A DNA stretch of 64,000 bases from Paenibacillus_T sp033239625 (GTDB taxonomy: Bacteria; Bacillota; Bacilli; Paenibacillales; Paenibacillaceae), in NCBI RefSeq assembly GCF_033239625.1, contig NZ_BTCK01000004.1, positions 62,001-126,000 of the forward strand, read 5' to 3'. Positions within the stretch are counted from its first letter, which is position 1; each line of letters starts with the position of its first letter. Of the stretch, positions 16,967-25,493 are shown piece after piece. The translations under genes and the position numbers were made by a program. The notes under the pieces were generated by a model. It was not told the origin of the DNA. It did not search any database and saw only the letters and a list, made by a program, of their open reading frames with translations.

Positions 16967-18004
16967 ATGAGCAAAATTACGATTAACGATATCGCGAAGG
17001 CGGCTGGCGTCGCCAAATCGACGGTATCCAAAGTATTAAATGATGCCGCCTCGATCTCGGACGAGACGAAGCGCAAAGTTCGAGACATAATGAAAGAAAT
17101 GAACTACACGCCGAGCAGCATCGCTACCCAGCTCGCGCGGAAGAGCAGCTTCAACGTTGGCCTATTAATCGATCTTAGCCGCAAGGACGATTTTCTCAAC
17201 CACTTCTTCTATGCCATTATCGGCGGTATCGAGAGCGTCATCGGTAAGCACCAATATGAGCTGACAATTTGTAATGCAAATATAGAACCAAGCATTGAGA
17301 ACGATTCGCCCTCTTTCATGAATCGGCTCGTTCGCAACGGCAAAGTGGACGGCCTCATTATGGACAGCTCGATCTGGTCGACCGAGACGCAGCGGCTGCT
17401 CTCCGAGCTGCAGTTCCCTTATGTCCTCATTGGCGAAGCGCCAGCGGAAGTGAGCTGCAGTGCTGTTGACATAGATAACGAGAATGGCGGATACTTGCTT
17501 GCTCAACACCTCATCGAGAACGGATATAAAAGGATTGCTTTCATCGGCGGCGAAGGGAAAGGCGAGCCGTTATTCGATCGACGTGTGAATGGCTGCGCGA
17601 ACGCGTTACGCAAGAATGGCCTGGCACTTGATCCACGCCTCGTACTGGCGGGTACTGCGAATGAAGCGAATGGCCGCTTATTCATGGAACAGCTGCTTGC
17701 ACTCCCAGCCGAAGACCGGCCGGACGCCGTTATTTGTATGAATAACTACACAGCGTTCGGAGCCCTCGAAGCTGCACGCGCAGCGGGTCTATCGACCCCT
17801 TCGCAGCTTGGCATTGCGACGTTCGACGACTACCCGCTTGCTGCCTATACGAATCCGCCGCTCACCTGCTTGAAGATGGATACTTTCGAACTCGGCGTGC
17901 AAGCTGCCCACATGCTCATGACGCGAATCAGCGATTCAACTACCGCAGTTGAGCAGCGGCTCATTCCGGCAGCGCTAATTACCCGTGCATCTACTAAGCA
18001 ATAA
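16967..18004 (+). CDS. LacI family regulator of the starch cluster
   Basis: DNA-binding repressor, 345 residues. The N-terminal helix-turn-helix (ITINDIAKAAGVAKSTVSKVLN) and hinge (MNYTPSSIATQLARK) are complete. A periplasmic-binding-like sugar domain follows, with DGLIMDSS, YKRIAFIGGEG, and GIATFDDYPLAAYTNPPLT. The adjacent 22-bp palindrome and its partner before the GH119 gene are the likely operators, with a maltodextrin as probable inducer. AAAGGG lies 13 bases before the ATG, somewhat far. It resembles MalR-type regulators but the ligand is inferred. Confidence 0.88.
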   Translation: MSKITINDIAKAAGVAKSTVSKVLNDAASISDETKRKVRDIMKEMNYTPSSIATQLARKSSFNVGLLIDLSRKDDFLNHFFYAIIGGIESVIGKHQYELTICNANIEPSIENDSPSFMNRLVRNGKVDGLIMDSSIWSTETQRLLSELQFPYVLIGEAPAEVSCSAVDIDNENGGYLLAQHLIENGYKRIAFIGGEGKGEPLFDRRVNGCANALRKNGLALDPRLVLAGTANEANGRLFMEQLLALPAEDRPDAVICMNNYTAFGALEAARAAGLSTPSQLGIATFDDYPLAAYTNPPLTCLKMDTFELGVQAAHMLMTRISDSTTAVEQRLIPAALITRASTKQ

Positions 18005-18025
18005 GCATGGTATAGCAGCACAAAT

Positions 18026-18072
18026 AAAGCCGTTCCAGAAGTCAGCGTCTACCGACTTCTGAAACGGCTTTT
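18026..18072. terminator. Bidirectional terminator between LacI gene and GH13 amylase
   Basis: AAAGCCGTTCCAGAAGTC / GACTTCTGAAACGGCTTT stem with one mismatch between convergent genes. Confidence 0.85.
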
Positions 18073-18093
18073 CAATTACGCTAAGACGTTAAC

Positions 18094-21000
18094 TTATAGA
18101 TCTTTCCACTTCGCAACAGTAAGGTTGAGAGTCTGCTGCCCACCGGATGTTGTGAACGTGCGGTTCGCAATATCGCTGCCATTGCTGTTCACTTCTACCG
18201 TCTCCCATGTTCCTCTAGTGAACTTGAACTGCAATGCCGTGCCGGATGCAACGGAAAGCGTAATCGAGTAAGTGCCGTTCGCATTGCGCGTCAGCTTGTA
18301 ATCAGCCGAGCTTGCGTTCCATGCATTGATCGTACCCGACAAGTACACATTCGCCGTTGCAGGCGTATTCGATGGTACCGTCAATACAATCGTCAGGCTA
18401 TCCGCTTGCGGAACGCCGGCTGTAATGACACCATTCACGAGCGTAAATACGCCTGTGCCAAACGAGTAGTTCAACGAGTTGTTGTTGTCCCACGTGCCAG
18501 TGCCGTTATTGAACGCCGCTTTCAGTCCGTTCGCCGTACCGAGATCAATCGTTGCAACACTGTAGCCGGAATAAGAAGATGCCGTCATGGCCAGGCCAGG
18601 TGACGTCGTCCAAGTCGTCGTTCCGTTCAAGCTGTAATGGATGTACCGATTCGTGAAGTTCGCATTCTTGTAGTAGATCGTTACGGAGTTGCTGCTGACT
18701 TGCGGCGTCGTTACCGACAACGCTGTGCTGGCATCGGATTTATTGCCCGCCGCATCATACGCCTTGACCGTGTACGAATAGGTTGTATTCGCAGCCGCCG
18801 TCTGGTCCGCATAGCTGGTCGAGGCGCTTGTTCCCTTCAGCACGCCGTCGCGGTATACTTCGTAGCCTGTTACGCCTACGTTGTCCGTAGATGCCGTCCA
18901 TGTGAGCGGCACCGTAGTCGCCGTAACGGTACCTGCTGCAAGTGCAGAAGGAGCCGTCGGCGCTTGCGTGTCAACAATTCCGCCGCTTGGCGCACCAGCC
19001 GTAATGGCACCTGCGTTGAATGTCCATGTGCCGACATTGAATTTGTAATTCAGCCCGCCATTGTTATCCCATGTTCCGCTGCCGTTATTGAATACGGCTT
19101 CAAGCTGCACCGCTTCACCGATATTGACCGTGTATTTGTTGTATCCCGCGACTTCAGCTGCCGGCATAGCGACGCCAGGCGCCGTCGTCCATGTGCCGCC
19201 CGCTGGACGGTAGTGAATATATGGCGTCGTGTAACCTTGCTTATAGTAGACGGTAACGCTGTTATTCGCAGCCGCCGGCGTCGTCAGCAGGAGCGCCGCG
19301 CTAAGCGTCGATTTGTTGCCTGCCGCATCGTATGCCTTAACCGTATAGGAGTAAGATGTCAGAGGCTGTACAGTCGTATCCGTATAAGAAGTCGTTGCGG
19401 ATGTGCCTTTCAACACGCCGTCGCGATAGATTTCATAGCCCGTTACACCCGTGTTATCGGTGGACGCCGTCCATGTAATCATCGCGGAGGAACCCGTTAC
19501 CGCGCCTGCCGTCACATTCGTTGGCGCCGTTGGAGCCGCCACATCTGGTTGTTGAATTTGCGGCGCATAGATTTTGGATGCGTTCGCACCAATCGATACT
19601 GTAATTTGTTTGCCCGTTGCGCCACCCGATTGAATCGTTACGGTGTCAGACGCGTTCAACTGGTTCGTCAGTACCGTGCCGACCGCGAGCGTGCTCTCCG
19701 TACGAAGCGGAATCGTAACCGTTTGCGTACCGGAAGCTGCGTTACTGAATACACTGATGACTTCTTGACCGAGATTCGTGCCCGAATCGATGCGGCGCGA
19801 GAAGGCGTACAGATTTTGAGCCGACCACATCTCACGTTGTTTGCCTGTGCGCAGTGCCGCATAATTCTTGCGGATCGTATTCAACTTCGCAACGAATTGA
19901 TACGTGTTCGTGTTCTCGTTGAAATAGTTCTCGATTACGTTGCCGTTGCTGTCCCGCTTCACCATCGACCAGCGGTTCCATGTATCAGCAATGCCTCCGC
20001 CCATGATCTGTCCGTTGCCATTCCCTTTATTCTGCTCTGTTCCTTGGAAGACGACTGGCAGGCCGCGAACCGTGAAGATGAACGCAAGCGCATTTTGCAG
20101 CTTCTCAACGCTGCCGCCTGCTTCGGTCAAGAAGCGGTTGCGGTCATGGTTGTCAATGAACGTAACCATGTGGTTCTCTGAACCGTTGTAGCGGTAATCT
20201 TGCGCGAGAGTGCCCTTGATATTCGAATCGAACGACTGTCCATATGCGAACGAGTTGAGAATGGAGAAGAACATCGGGAAGTCCAGCATGCCCCACTCTG
20301 CGTTGCTGCCTACCCAACGGGAGACAAACTCAGCGTTGCCGTCGAAGTTTTCGCCGAACGTATTGACGCCGATGTAATTTTGCAGCTCATGCAGCACGGA
20401 AGGATGAACCAACTTCGCCGCATCGACGCGGGCGCCGTCCGCACCCGTATAGTCGAACCAACCTTTGATCGAATCGAAAACCGCTTGCTTCGCTTGCGCA
20501 TTGTCGAAGTCGATATCATCGAGTCCGCCTAGGTCATGATTCTCGAGATAGTCCTGTGCCCACGTCGTATAGTTGCCGTCAGTAAGCGACCAATTGATGT
20601 CACCGTTATGATGGTACCAAGAAGGATTATTAAACGGTGCCGCCGGCTGTAAGCTTGGGATATCATAGGATGCATTCGTGCCCAACATGTAGTCGCCCAC
20701 ATGGTTAGGAACGACGTCGATGACGACTTTAATGCCCAAGCTGTGCGCCGTATCAACAAGCTCTTTCAGCTTCTCTTTCGTTCCGAAGTAAGGATTCGCT
20801 TTGTTCGGGTCCTTCATGTTATAGCCGTGGTAAGCTGTGTTCTTGCCTGTGCCGTTATTCTCGCGATTCGTCATTTGCGGCTCGGCTACCGGCGAAATCC
20901 ATATCGCGGTATAGCCCATGTTCTTAATATAAGATAGCTTATCGATAATACCCTGCCAGTCGCCGCCTTTCATATAGCGGAAATCTTCCTCCGACGTCTC

Positions 21001-21270
21001 GCCATAACGGATTGCAGCGCCGGTCGCATTGTTCGAAGGGTCGCCGTCATTGAAGCGGTCAACCATAATTTGATAGATCGTATCGTTCTCGTCGAGTCCG
21101 TTACCCAGCTTCGCCGCTTCCGCTTTCAGTGCCGACAGCGTCAATAATCCTGAGTTGTCACCGGGAACTGCTACTGGTTGAATGACACCTGTCAGGAGCA
21201 TGGCTGCGAATAGGAAGCAGAAGGCGATCTTTCTCGTCAGGCTGCGCTTATTCAAAATCACTCTATGCAT
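18094..21270 (-). CDS. Secreted alpha-amylase (GH13) with two FN3-CBM25 pairs and CBM20
   Basis: Extracellular starch hydrolase, 1058 residues. A signal peptide (residues about 1-50; KIAFCFLFAAMLLTGVIQP) is followed by the GH13 barrel with VVIDVVPNHVGDYM, GARVDAAKLV (nucleophile Asp near 279), FGENFDGN (Glu near 306) and FIDNHDRNRF (Asp near 374). FN3 follows at about 583-665, CBM25 at 670-765, FN3 at 770-860, CBM25 at 863-945, and a starch-binding CBM20-like domain at about 958-1058. The gene starts 60 bases after the GH119 stop and shares its tail domains, so both are probably one transcript. Confidence 0.92.
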   Translation of the reverse strand: MHRVILNKRSLTRKIAFCFLFAAMLLTGVIQPVAVPGDNSGLLTLSALKAEAAKLGNGLDENDTIYQIMVDRFNDGDPSNNATGAAIRYGETSEEDFRYMKGGDWQGIIDKLSYIKNMGYTAIWISPVAEPQMTNRENNGTGKNTAYHGYNMKDPNKANPYFGTKEKLKELVDTAHSLGIKVVIDVVPNHVGDYMLGTNASYDIPSLQPAAPFNNPSWYHHNGDINWSLTDGNYTTWAQDYLENHDLGGLDDIDFDNAQAKQAVFDSIKGWFDYTGADGARVDAAKLVHPSVLHELQNYIGVNTFGENFDGNAEFVSRWVGSNAEWGMLDFPMFFSILNSFAYGQSFDSNIKGTLAQDYRYNGSENHMVTFIDNHDRNRFLTEAGGSVEKLQNALAFIFTVRGLPVVFQGTEQNKGNGNGQIMGGGIADTWNRWSMVKRDSNGNVIENYFNENTNTYQFVAKLNTIRKNYAALRTGKQREMWSAQNLYAFSRRIDSGTNLGQEVISVFSNAASGTQTVTIPLRTESTLAVGTVLTNQLNASDTVTIQSGGATGKQITVSIGANASKIYAPQIQQPDVAAPTAPTNVTAGAVTGSSAMITWTASTDNTGVTGYEIYRDGVLKGTSATTSYTDTTVQPLTSYSYTVKAYDAAGNKSTLSAALLLTTPAAANNSVTVYYKQGYTTPYIHYRPAGGTWTTAPGVAMPAAEVAGYNKYTVNIGEAVQLEAVFNNGSGTWDNNGGLNYKFNVGTWTFNAGAITAGAPSGGIVDTQAPTAPSALAAGTVTATTVPLTWTASTDNVGVTGYEVYRDGVLKGTSASTSYADQTAAANTTYSYTVKAYDAAGNKSDASTALSVTTPQVSSNSVTIYYKNANFTNRYIHYSLNGTTTWTTSPGLAMTASSYSGYSVATIDLGTANGLKAAFNNGTGTWDNNNSLNYSFGTGVFTLVNGVITAGVPQADSLTIVLTVPSNTPATANVYLSGTINAWNASSADYKLTRNANGTYSITLSVASGTALQFKFTRGTWETVEVNSNGSDIANRTFTTSGGQQTLNLTVAKWKDL

Positions 21271-21333
21271 CGTTGGTTAATCCTCCCATTGTGTATATGA
21301 TAGTTTAATAAGTTGCTTAGTGCTTGTGTACGA

Positions 21334-24300
21334 TCAAATGTCTTTCCATTTCTGCACGGTTAATGCGACGTTCGTACTGCCGGACGGTACCGTGTACGAT
21401 CGGTTAGCAATATCCGAACCGTTAGAAGCGGTTTCCACATTGGTCCACGCGCCACGCGTGAATTTGTACGTCATAGCTGTACCGGCCGCAAGCGGCAGCG
21501 TAATTGAATATTTGCCGTCGCTCCCTCGCGTAAGCTTATAGGCCGGATCTGCGGCATTCCAGCTATTCAGGCTGCTGGATAGATATACATCGGCAGTCTG
21601 CGACGTAGTCGATGGAACGGTCACCGTGAAGGTAACCTGCTGAGTGACAGCTGTCGGTACGCCAGCCGCAGTGTTTCCGCCGCTGAACGTCCAGGTCCCG
21701 ATTCCGAAGTTATAGTTGCTGCCGCCGTTGTTATCCCAGGTACCCGATCCATTGTTGAACACAGCCTCCAGGCCGGCTGCCGTGCCGACATCCACCGTAA
21801 TTTTGAAATAACCAGCCACTTCAGAAGCAGTCATTGCGACCCCAGGCGCAGTCGTCCATGTTCCGCCTGTCGGACGATAGTGAATATAAGGGGCGCTATA
21901 TCCTGGCTTATAGTAGACCGTAACTTTGTTCGTCGCTGGAATCGGCGTCGTCACACTGACTGATGGACTCGGCGCTGATTTGTTACCCGCTGCATCATAA
22001 GCACGCACAGAGTAGACGTATGTCGCACCTGGTGTTCTGCTGCTGTCGGTATAAGTAAGCTGAGGCGAGGTTCCAATTGCAGTTCCATCACGGAAAATCT
22101 CATAGCCGGTAACGCCGACATTATCCGTCGATGCTGTCCAGCTTAATGCAACAGAAGTACCATTCGCATTCGGCACAGCCGATAGACCTGTAGGGGTCGA
22201 CGGCGCTACGGTCTCCGGCGTTGGCGGCAGCGAAGGCGCGCCGGAAGTAATCGTTCCGCCATTGAAGGTCCATACGCCTAGCGCGAAGTTATAGTTCTTG
22301 CCGCCATTATTATCCCAAGTGCCTGAGCCGTTATTGAACACCGCTTCAAGACCGCTCGCTGTACCGACATCGACCGATTTCTTGAAGTAACCCGGCACCT
22401 CTGCTGCTGTCATCGCGACGCCAGGCGCGGACGTCCATGTTCCGGCTGTTGGGCGGTAATGAATATATGGCGCTGCATACCCCGGCTTGTAATAAACGGT
22501 TACTTCATTGCTCGAATTGTTCGTCGCGAACGTGACAGGAGCGCTCTTCTCCGAACTATTGCCCGCTGCATCTACCGCTCTAATCTGATAGCCGTACGAG
22601 GTAAGCGCAGTCAAACCCGAATCGGTATACGATGTCGTCGCGCTTGTGCCTATCGAGACGCCGTCACGGAAAATCTCATAGTTCTTCACAGCCTTGTTAT
22701 CCGTTGATGGCGACCAGTTCAGCGTTATCGTTGTGCGTGTTTGGGTTGGCGATGTGATGTTCGTTGGTACCGTAGGCGCTTGAGTATCAGGCACGATCGG
22801 CTTATCCGTCAAGAACGGGTAGGTGCCTTGAATCGTTCCATTCACATCCTCAACCAACTTGCCGCCCTCATTCTTATAAGTGCCTGCACCGACGTAGACC
22901 GACTGAATGTCGCTCTTCGTCACGTTGCCCTTCGCATCTACCGCTTCGATATAATAATCAACCAGTTGATTGCGATAGTTGCCCAAGTACGTATAATACA
23001 AGTCACCTGTTTCCTGTGCCTTCAGCTTCTGCATCGTTGCCGTCGAAGAAGCCTGCCAAGCGACGCCGTTCATATCAGGCTTCAAATCGCGTTTATTCAT
23101 GCTGTAGCTGGTCCAGTCGCTCACTTTGGCTGGATCGATATTCGGAACGCCAGCCGCTGCGAGCTGCACCGGATTGTAGACACGGAACGTGTTGTCTGCC
23201 GCATCAGCGGTCGCATCGCGATGCGTGCGCACTTTAACCTTGATGTCGGCAATGCCGCTGACGTCATATGCGTAGGTGTAGATCGCGAAGTTGTTGTCAA
23301 AATATTGCGCTGTCCAGCCTTCCGACTTATCCTTGTTCACGCTGCCTGGATTGTATGGCCAGCGCTGCGGCCACCAGACCGAAGGACCCGTCGCGTCCTT
23401 CGCAAGCTGCTGGGATACGAATGGCTTCGAGAAATACAGCGACTGATTGAACGAAAGCGTGGGCTTGACGGAGTCATCCACATTCTCGTCATAATAGCCG
23501 AACCCTGAATCCATCGCAGGGATGAGGAAGTACCACGCAAGCTCCGCCGGATTCGCGCCGCCTTTATAATCGTTGGAAGCATCGCCCTTGACCGGGAACG
23601 ACATCATCCAAGGGTTCAGCTGGTTGCCAGCCGGCGCCACTTGGCGGTCGAGCGTCGTCGTAGGCTGCCAATAGTTCGGATGATCATTAAGCCAGATCTG
23701 CTCTGCCGTCTGCGCATAGTTAAGCGCCGCTTGCAGCAGGGCGAAGTTGCGTTCGAGATAGTGATAGCCGTATTCGAAGCTGACGGTCATCCCTTCCGTC
23801 TCGCCATTAATGTTCTTCTTCGGCTCGTAGTTCGTGCCGTTCGCCGCATTGAAATCAGCGAATTGCCCTTTCCATATCCCGAACGGCAGCTTCCAGTGAT
23901 GCCACTGCGGATCGGACGACGAGTCGCGCGTATCGATCCACGAACCGTCTTGTACGTGGACGACATCGCTTGCTGCAGGCGTATTGTTGACCAAATACGC
24001 ATCGATGCCCATTGCGCTGACGCCGGTATCGCGATAGGTGACGTTGCCAGCGTTCCGCCACGTCTCTTCAGATCCCGCACGGCCGCTGGAGTTGTCGCCG
24101 TCATGCGCGACGACGAAGAACTGCTTCTGGGAGGTGAGTCCTTCGAACGGCTTCAAGTCCTTCGCTGTTACTTGACCTTGGTAGCCTTCCTCCCACGACT
24201 CTGCCTGGGCAACCGGCACACCGACGATTTTGGACTCTGCGCCTGTCGTTGGATTCACATACTTCACCCAGTGAGGCGTCGAGGCGAATGGGAACTTATT

Positions 24301-25260
24301 GCGTACAACCTGCTGCTCGTTGAACATCGGCTGTGATACCCAAGAACCAACATTGCTCGTATTCTGCAGGTCCGCACGGTTCGGCGGCGACACCATTGTG
24401 TCCACGCCCGGATCGTTCAAGTAAGGATAATCCTTCAGCGTACGGGAGAAATGGTTATTGCCGATGACGGACCACTGAATGCCCAGCTTCTCCAGCACTG
24501 GAATGATTCGTTCCGAGAAACCTAGCTCCGTCGGGAAATAGCCTTTGGACGACTGGAACGAGCTGCCCAGGAAATTCGGCTGAGCTAAGGTCACGTTCTG
24601 ATAGATCAGATCCTTCAGCATGTAATCATTGCCGACTAATGGTCCCATTGAATGATGTCCGCTAAAATGGATCAAATCCAGCGTCCGCTTATTGCTGACC
24701 GTACGAAGCGTGTCGTAAGCAGATTTCCATGGCGTCGCCCAGGAAGGATTCGAGTAGGCTGCAATGCCGCCATGCGTAACGAGATCATTGATGTTGTTCA
24801 CAAGCGCTCCCGACATCGTGACCTGCATCTGTCCTTGCGGGAAGTTCTGCTGGAGCGATTGAGATACACTCCATGGCCACGTTAAGTAAGCGCCTGTCTT
24901 CGCATAATGCGAATAATAGCTGACAAGATCATCATGCGGCATCACATTGCCATTCGGGAGATAGTAAGGGTAATTGGCCGGCGGGCTCTGCTTGAGCTCA
25001 ATGACCTGACCATCATACATGTACCGGATTGGCGACCCCACTGCCGCAGAGCTGTAGCCAGTCGTATCGTAGTACGGCCAGAAGTTCGGCATATGGTTGT
25101 GATACACATGCGTTGCTGCGATTTCTGCGCTAACTGTTGAGGCAAAGCCTTGTGCAAACGATTGCACAAGGAGCAATAAAAAAAGCCCGATCGTAATGTT
25201 CGTTCTTCTTGGAACCAACCTGCTCGACTTGGACTTCATGCGCGAAGTAATTATGCTCAC
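21334..25260 (-). CDS. Secreted GH119 alpha-amylase with two FN3-CBM25 pairs and CBM20
   Basis: Large extracellular amylase, about 1308 residues. A signal peptide (hydrophobic TIGLFLLLLVQSFAQGFA) precedes a catalytic domain starting THVYHNHMPNFWPYYD. That start and the overall layout (two CBM25, one CBM20, FN3 linkers) match the GH119 type enzyme IgtZ of Bacillus circulans as I recall it. Glu245 (YFPTELGFSE) and Asp387 (VVAHDGDN) are 142 residues apart, the spacing of the two GH57-like catalytic residues predicted for IgtZ. FN3 at about 825-915, CBM25 920-1005, FN3 1015-1105, CBM25 1110-1195, CBM20 1200-1308. The GTG at 25260 overlaps a short leader ORF; ATG at 25239 is the alternative. Confidence 0.85.
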   Translation of the reverse strand: MSIITSRMKSKSSRLVPRRTNITIGLFLLLLVQSFAQGFASTVSAEIAATHVYHNHMPNFWPYYDTTGYSSAAVGSPIRYMYDGQVIELKQSPPANYPYYLPNGNVMPHDDLVSYYSHYAKTGAYLTWPWSVSQSLQQNFPQGQMQVTMSGALVNNINDLVTHGGIAAYSNPSWATPWKSAYDTLRTVSNKRTLDLIHFSGHHSMGPLVGNDYMLKDLIYQNVTLAQPNFLGSSFQSSKGYFPTELGFSERIIPVLEKLGIQWSVIGNNHFSRTLKDYPYLNDPGVDTMVSPPNRADLQNTSNVGSWVSQPMFNEQQVVRNKFPFASTPHWVKYVNPTTGAESKIVGVPVAQAESWEEGYQGQVTAKDLKPFEGLTSQKQFFVVAHDGDNSSGRAGSEETWRNAGNVTYRDTGVSAMGIDAYLVNNTPAASDVVHVQDGSWIDTRDSSSDPQWHHWKLPFGIWKGQFADFNAANGTNYEPKKNINGETEGMTVSFEYGYHYLERNFALLQAALNYAQTAEQIWLNDHPNYWQPTTTLDRQVAPAGNQLNPWMMSFPVKGDASNDYKGGANPAELAWYFLIPAMDSGFGYYDENVDDSVKPTLSFNQSLYFSKPFVSQQLAKDATGPSVWWPQRWPYNPGSVNKDKSEGWTAQYFDNNFAIYTYAYDVSGIADIKVKVRTHRDATADAADNTFRVYNPVQLAAAGVPNIDPAKVSDWTSYSMNKRDLKPDMNGVAWQASSTATMQKLKAQETGDLYYTYLGNYRNQLVDYYIEAVDAKGNVTKSDIQSVYVGAGTYKNEGGKLVEDVNGTIQGTYPFLTDKPIVPDTQAPTVPTNITSPTQTRTTITLNWSPSTDNKAVKNYEIFRDGVSIGTSATTSYTDSGLTALTSYGYQIRAVDAAGNSSEKSAPVTFATNNSSNEVTVYYKPGYAAPYIHYRPTAGTWTSAPGVAMTAAEVPGYFKKSVDVGTASGLEAVFNNGSGTWDNNGGKNYNFALGVWTFNGGTITSGAPSLPPTPETVAPSTPTGLSAVPNANGTSVALSWTASTDNVGVTGYEIFRDGTAIGTSPQLTYTDSSRTPGATYVYSVRAYDAAGNKSAPSPSVSVTTPIPATNKVTVYYKPGYSAPYIHYRPTGGTWTTAPGVAMTASEVAGYFKITVDVGTAAGLEAVFNNGSGTWDNNGGSNYNFGIGTWTFSGGNTAAGVPTAVTQQVTFTVTVPSTTSQTADVYLSSSLNSWNAADPAYKLTRGSDGKYSITLPLAAGTAMTYKFTRGAWTNVETASNGSDIANRSYTVPSGSTNVALTVQKWKDI

Positions 25261-25325
25261 CCCACATTCGTTAATTTAAACGCTTTCAAACTTATGAAAA
25301 ACGATGAACCACCAGGGCTATACAA
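25257..25325 (-). CDS. Possible 22-codon leader ORF before the GH119 gene
   Basis: The strongest ribosome site in the region (AAGGAGGAGGGAG) is followed by TTG and an open frame of 22 codons. It stops at TGA overlapping the GTG at 25260. It may couple translation to the GH119 gene, or mark a frame error in the signal peptide region. No similarity recognised. Confidence 0.3.
   Translation of the reverse strand: MYSPGGSSFFISLKAFKLTNVG
25275..25288 (-). promoter_or_regulatory. Candidate CcpA (cre) site
   Basis: TGAAAGCGTTTAAA on the minus strand fits the cre consensus with one mismatch. It lies downstream of the GH119 promoter, where carbon catabolite repression would block elongation. Confidence 0.45.
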
Positions 25326-25365
25326 CTCCCTCCTCCTTCATTCGAAATTGTGCTGCAAACATTGG

Positions 25366-25377
25366 GAAACCGGTTTC
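25366..25377. promoter_or_regulatory. LacI-type operator before the GH119 gene
   Basis: GAAACCGGTTTC, identical to the core of the palindrome at 16883-16904. Confidence 0.8.
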
Positions 25378-25385
25378 ACATGAAG

Positions 25386-25415
25386 AGATTAGCATGCCTT
25401 TCCCGCTTCCGTCAA
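25386..25415 (-). promoter_or_regulatory. Promoter of the GH119-GH13 amylase unit
   Basis: Minus-strand TTGACG, 18-base spacer, TAATCT, immediately upstream of the operator at 25366-25377. Same arrangement as the neopullulanase promoter. Confidence 0.7.
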
Positions 25416-25435
25416 TAGCCCTCAAGGGCAAATTA

Positions 25436-25476
25436 ATAAAAAAAGAAACAGTCCCGCCGTTATGCAGGACTGTTTC
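25436..25476 (-). terminator. Terminator of lysC
   Basis: GAAACAGTCC / GGACTGTTTC ten-base stem followed on the minus strand by TTTTTTTATT. Confidence 0.88.
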
Positions 25477-25493
25477 CTATGAAAGCACTCGCA

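Noticed and set aside
18637..20181. 514-codon plus-strand open frame
   Set aside because: Antisense to the GH13 amylase and its repeated domains; composition (Arg/Cys-rich) is that of a shadow frame.
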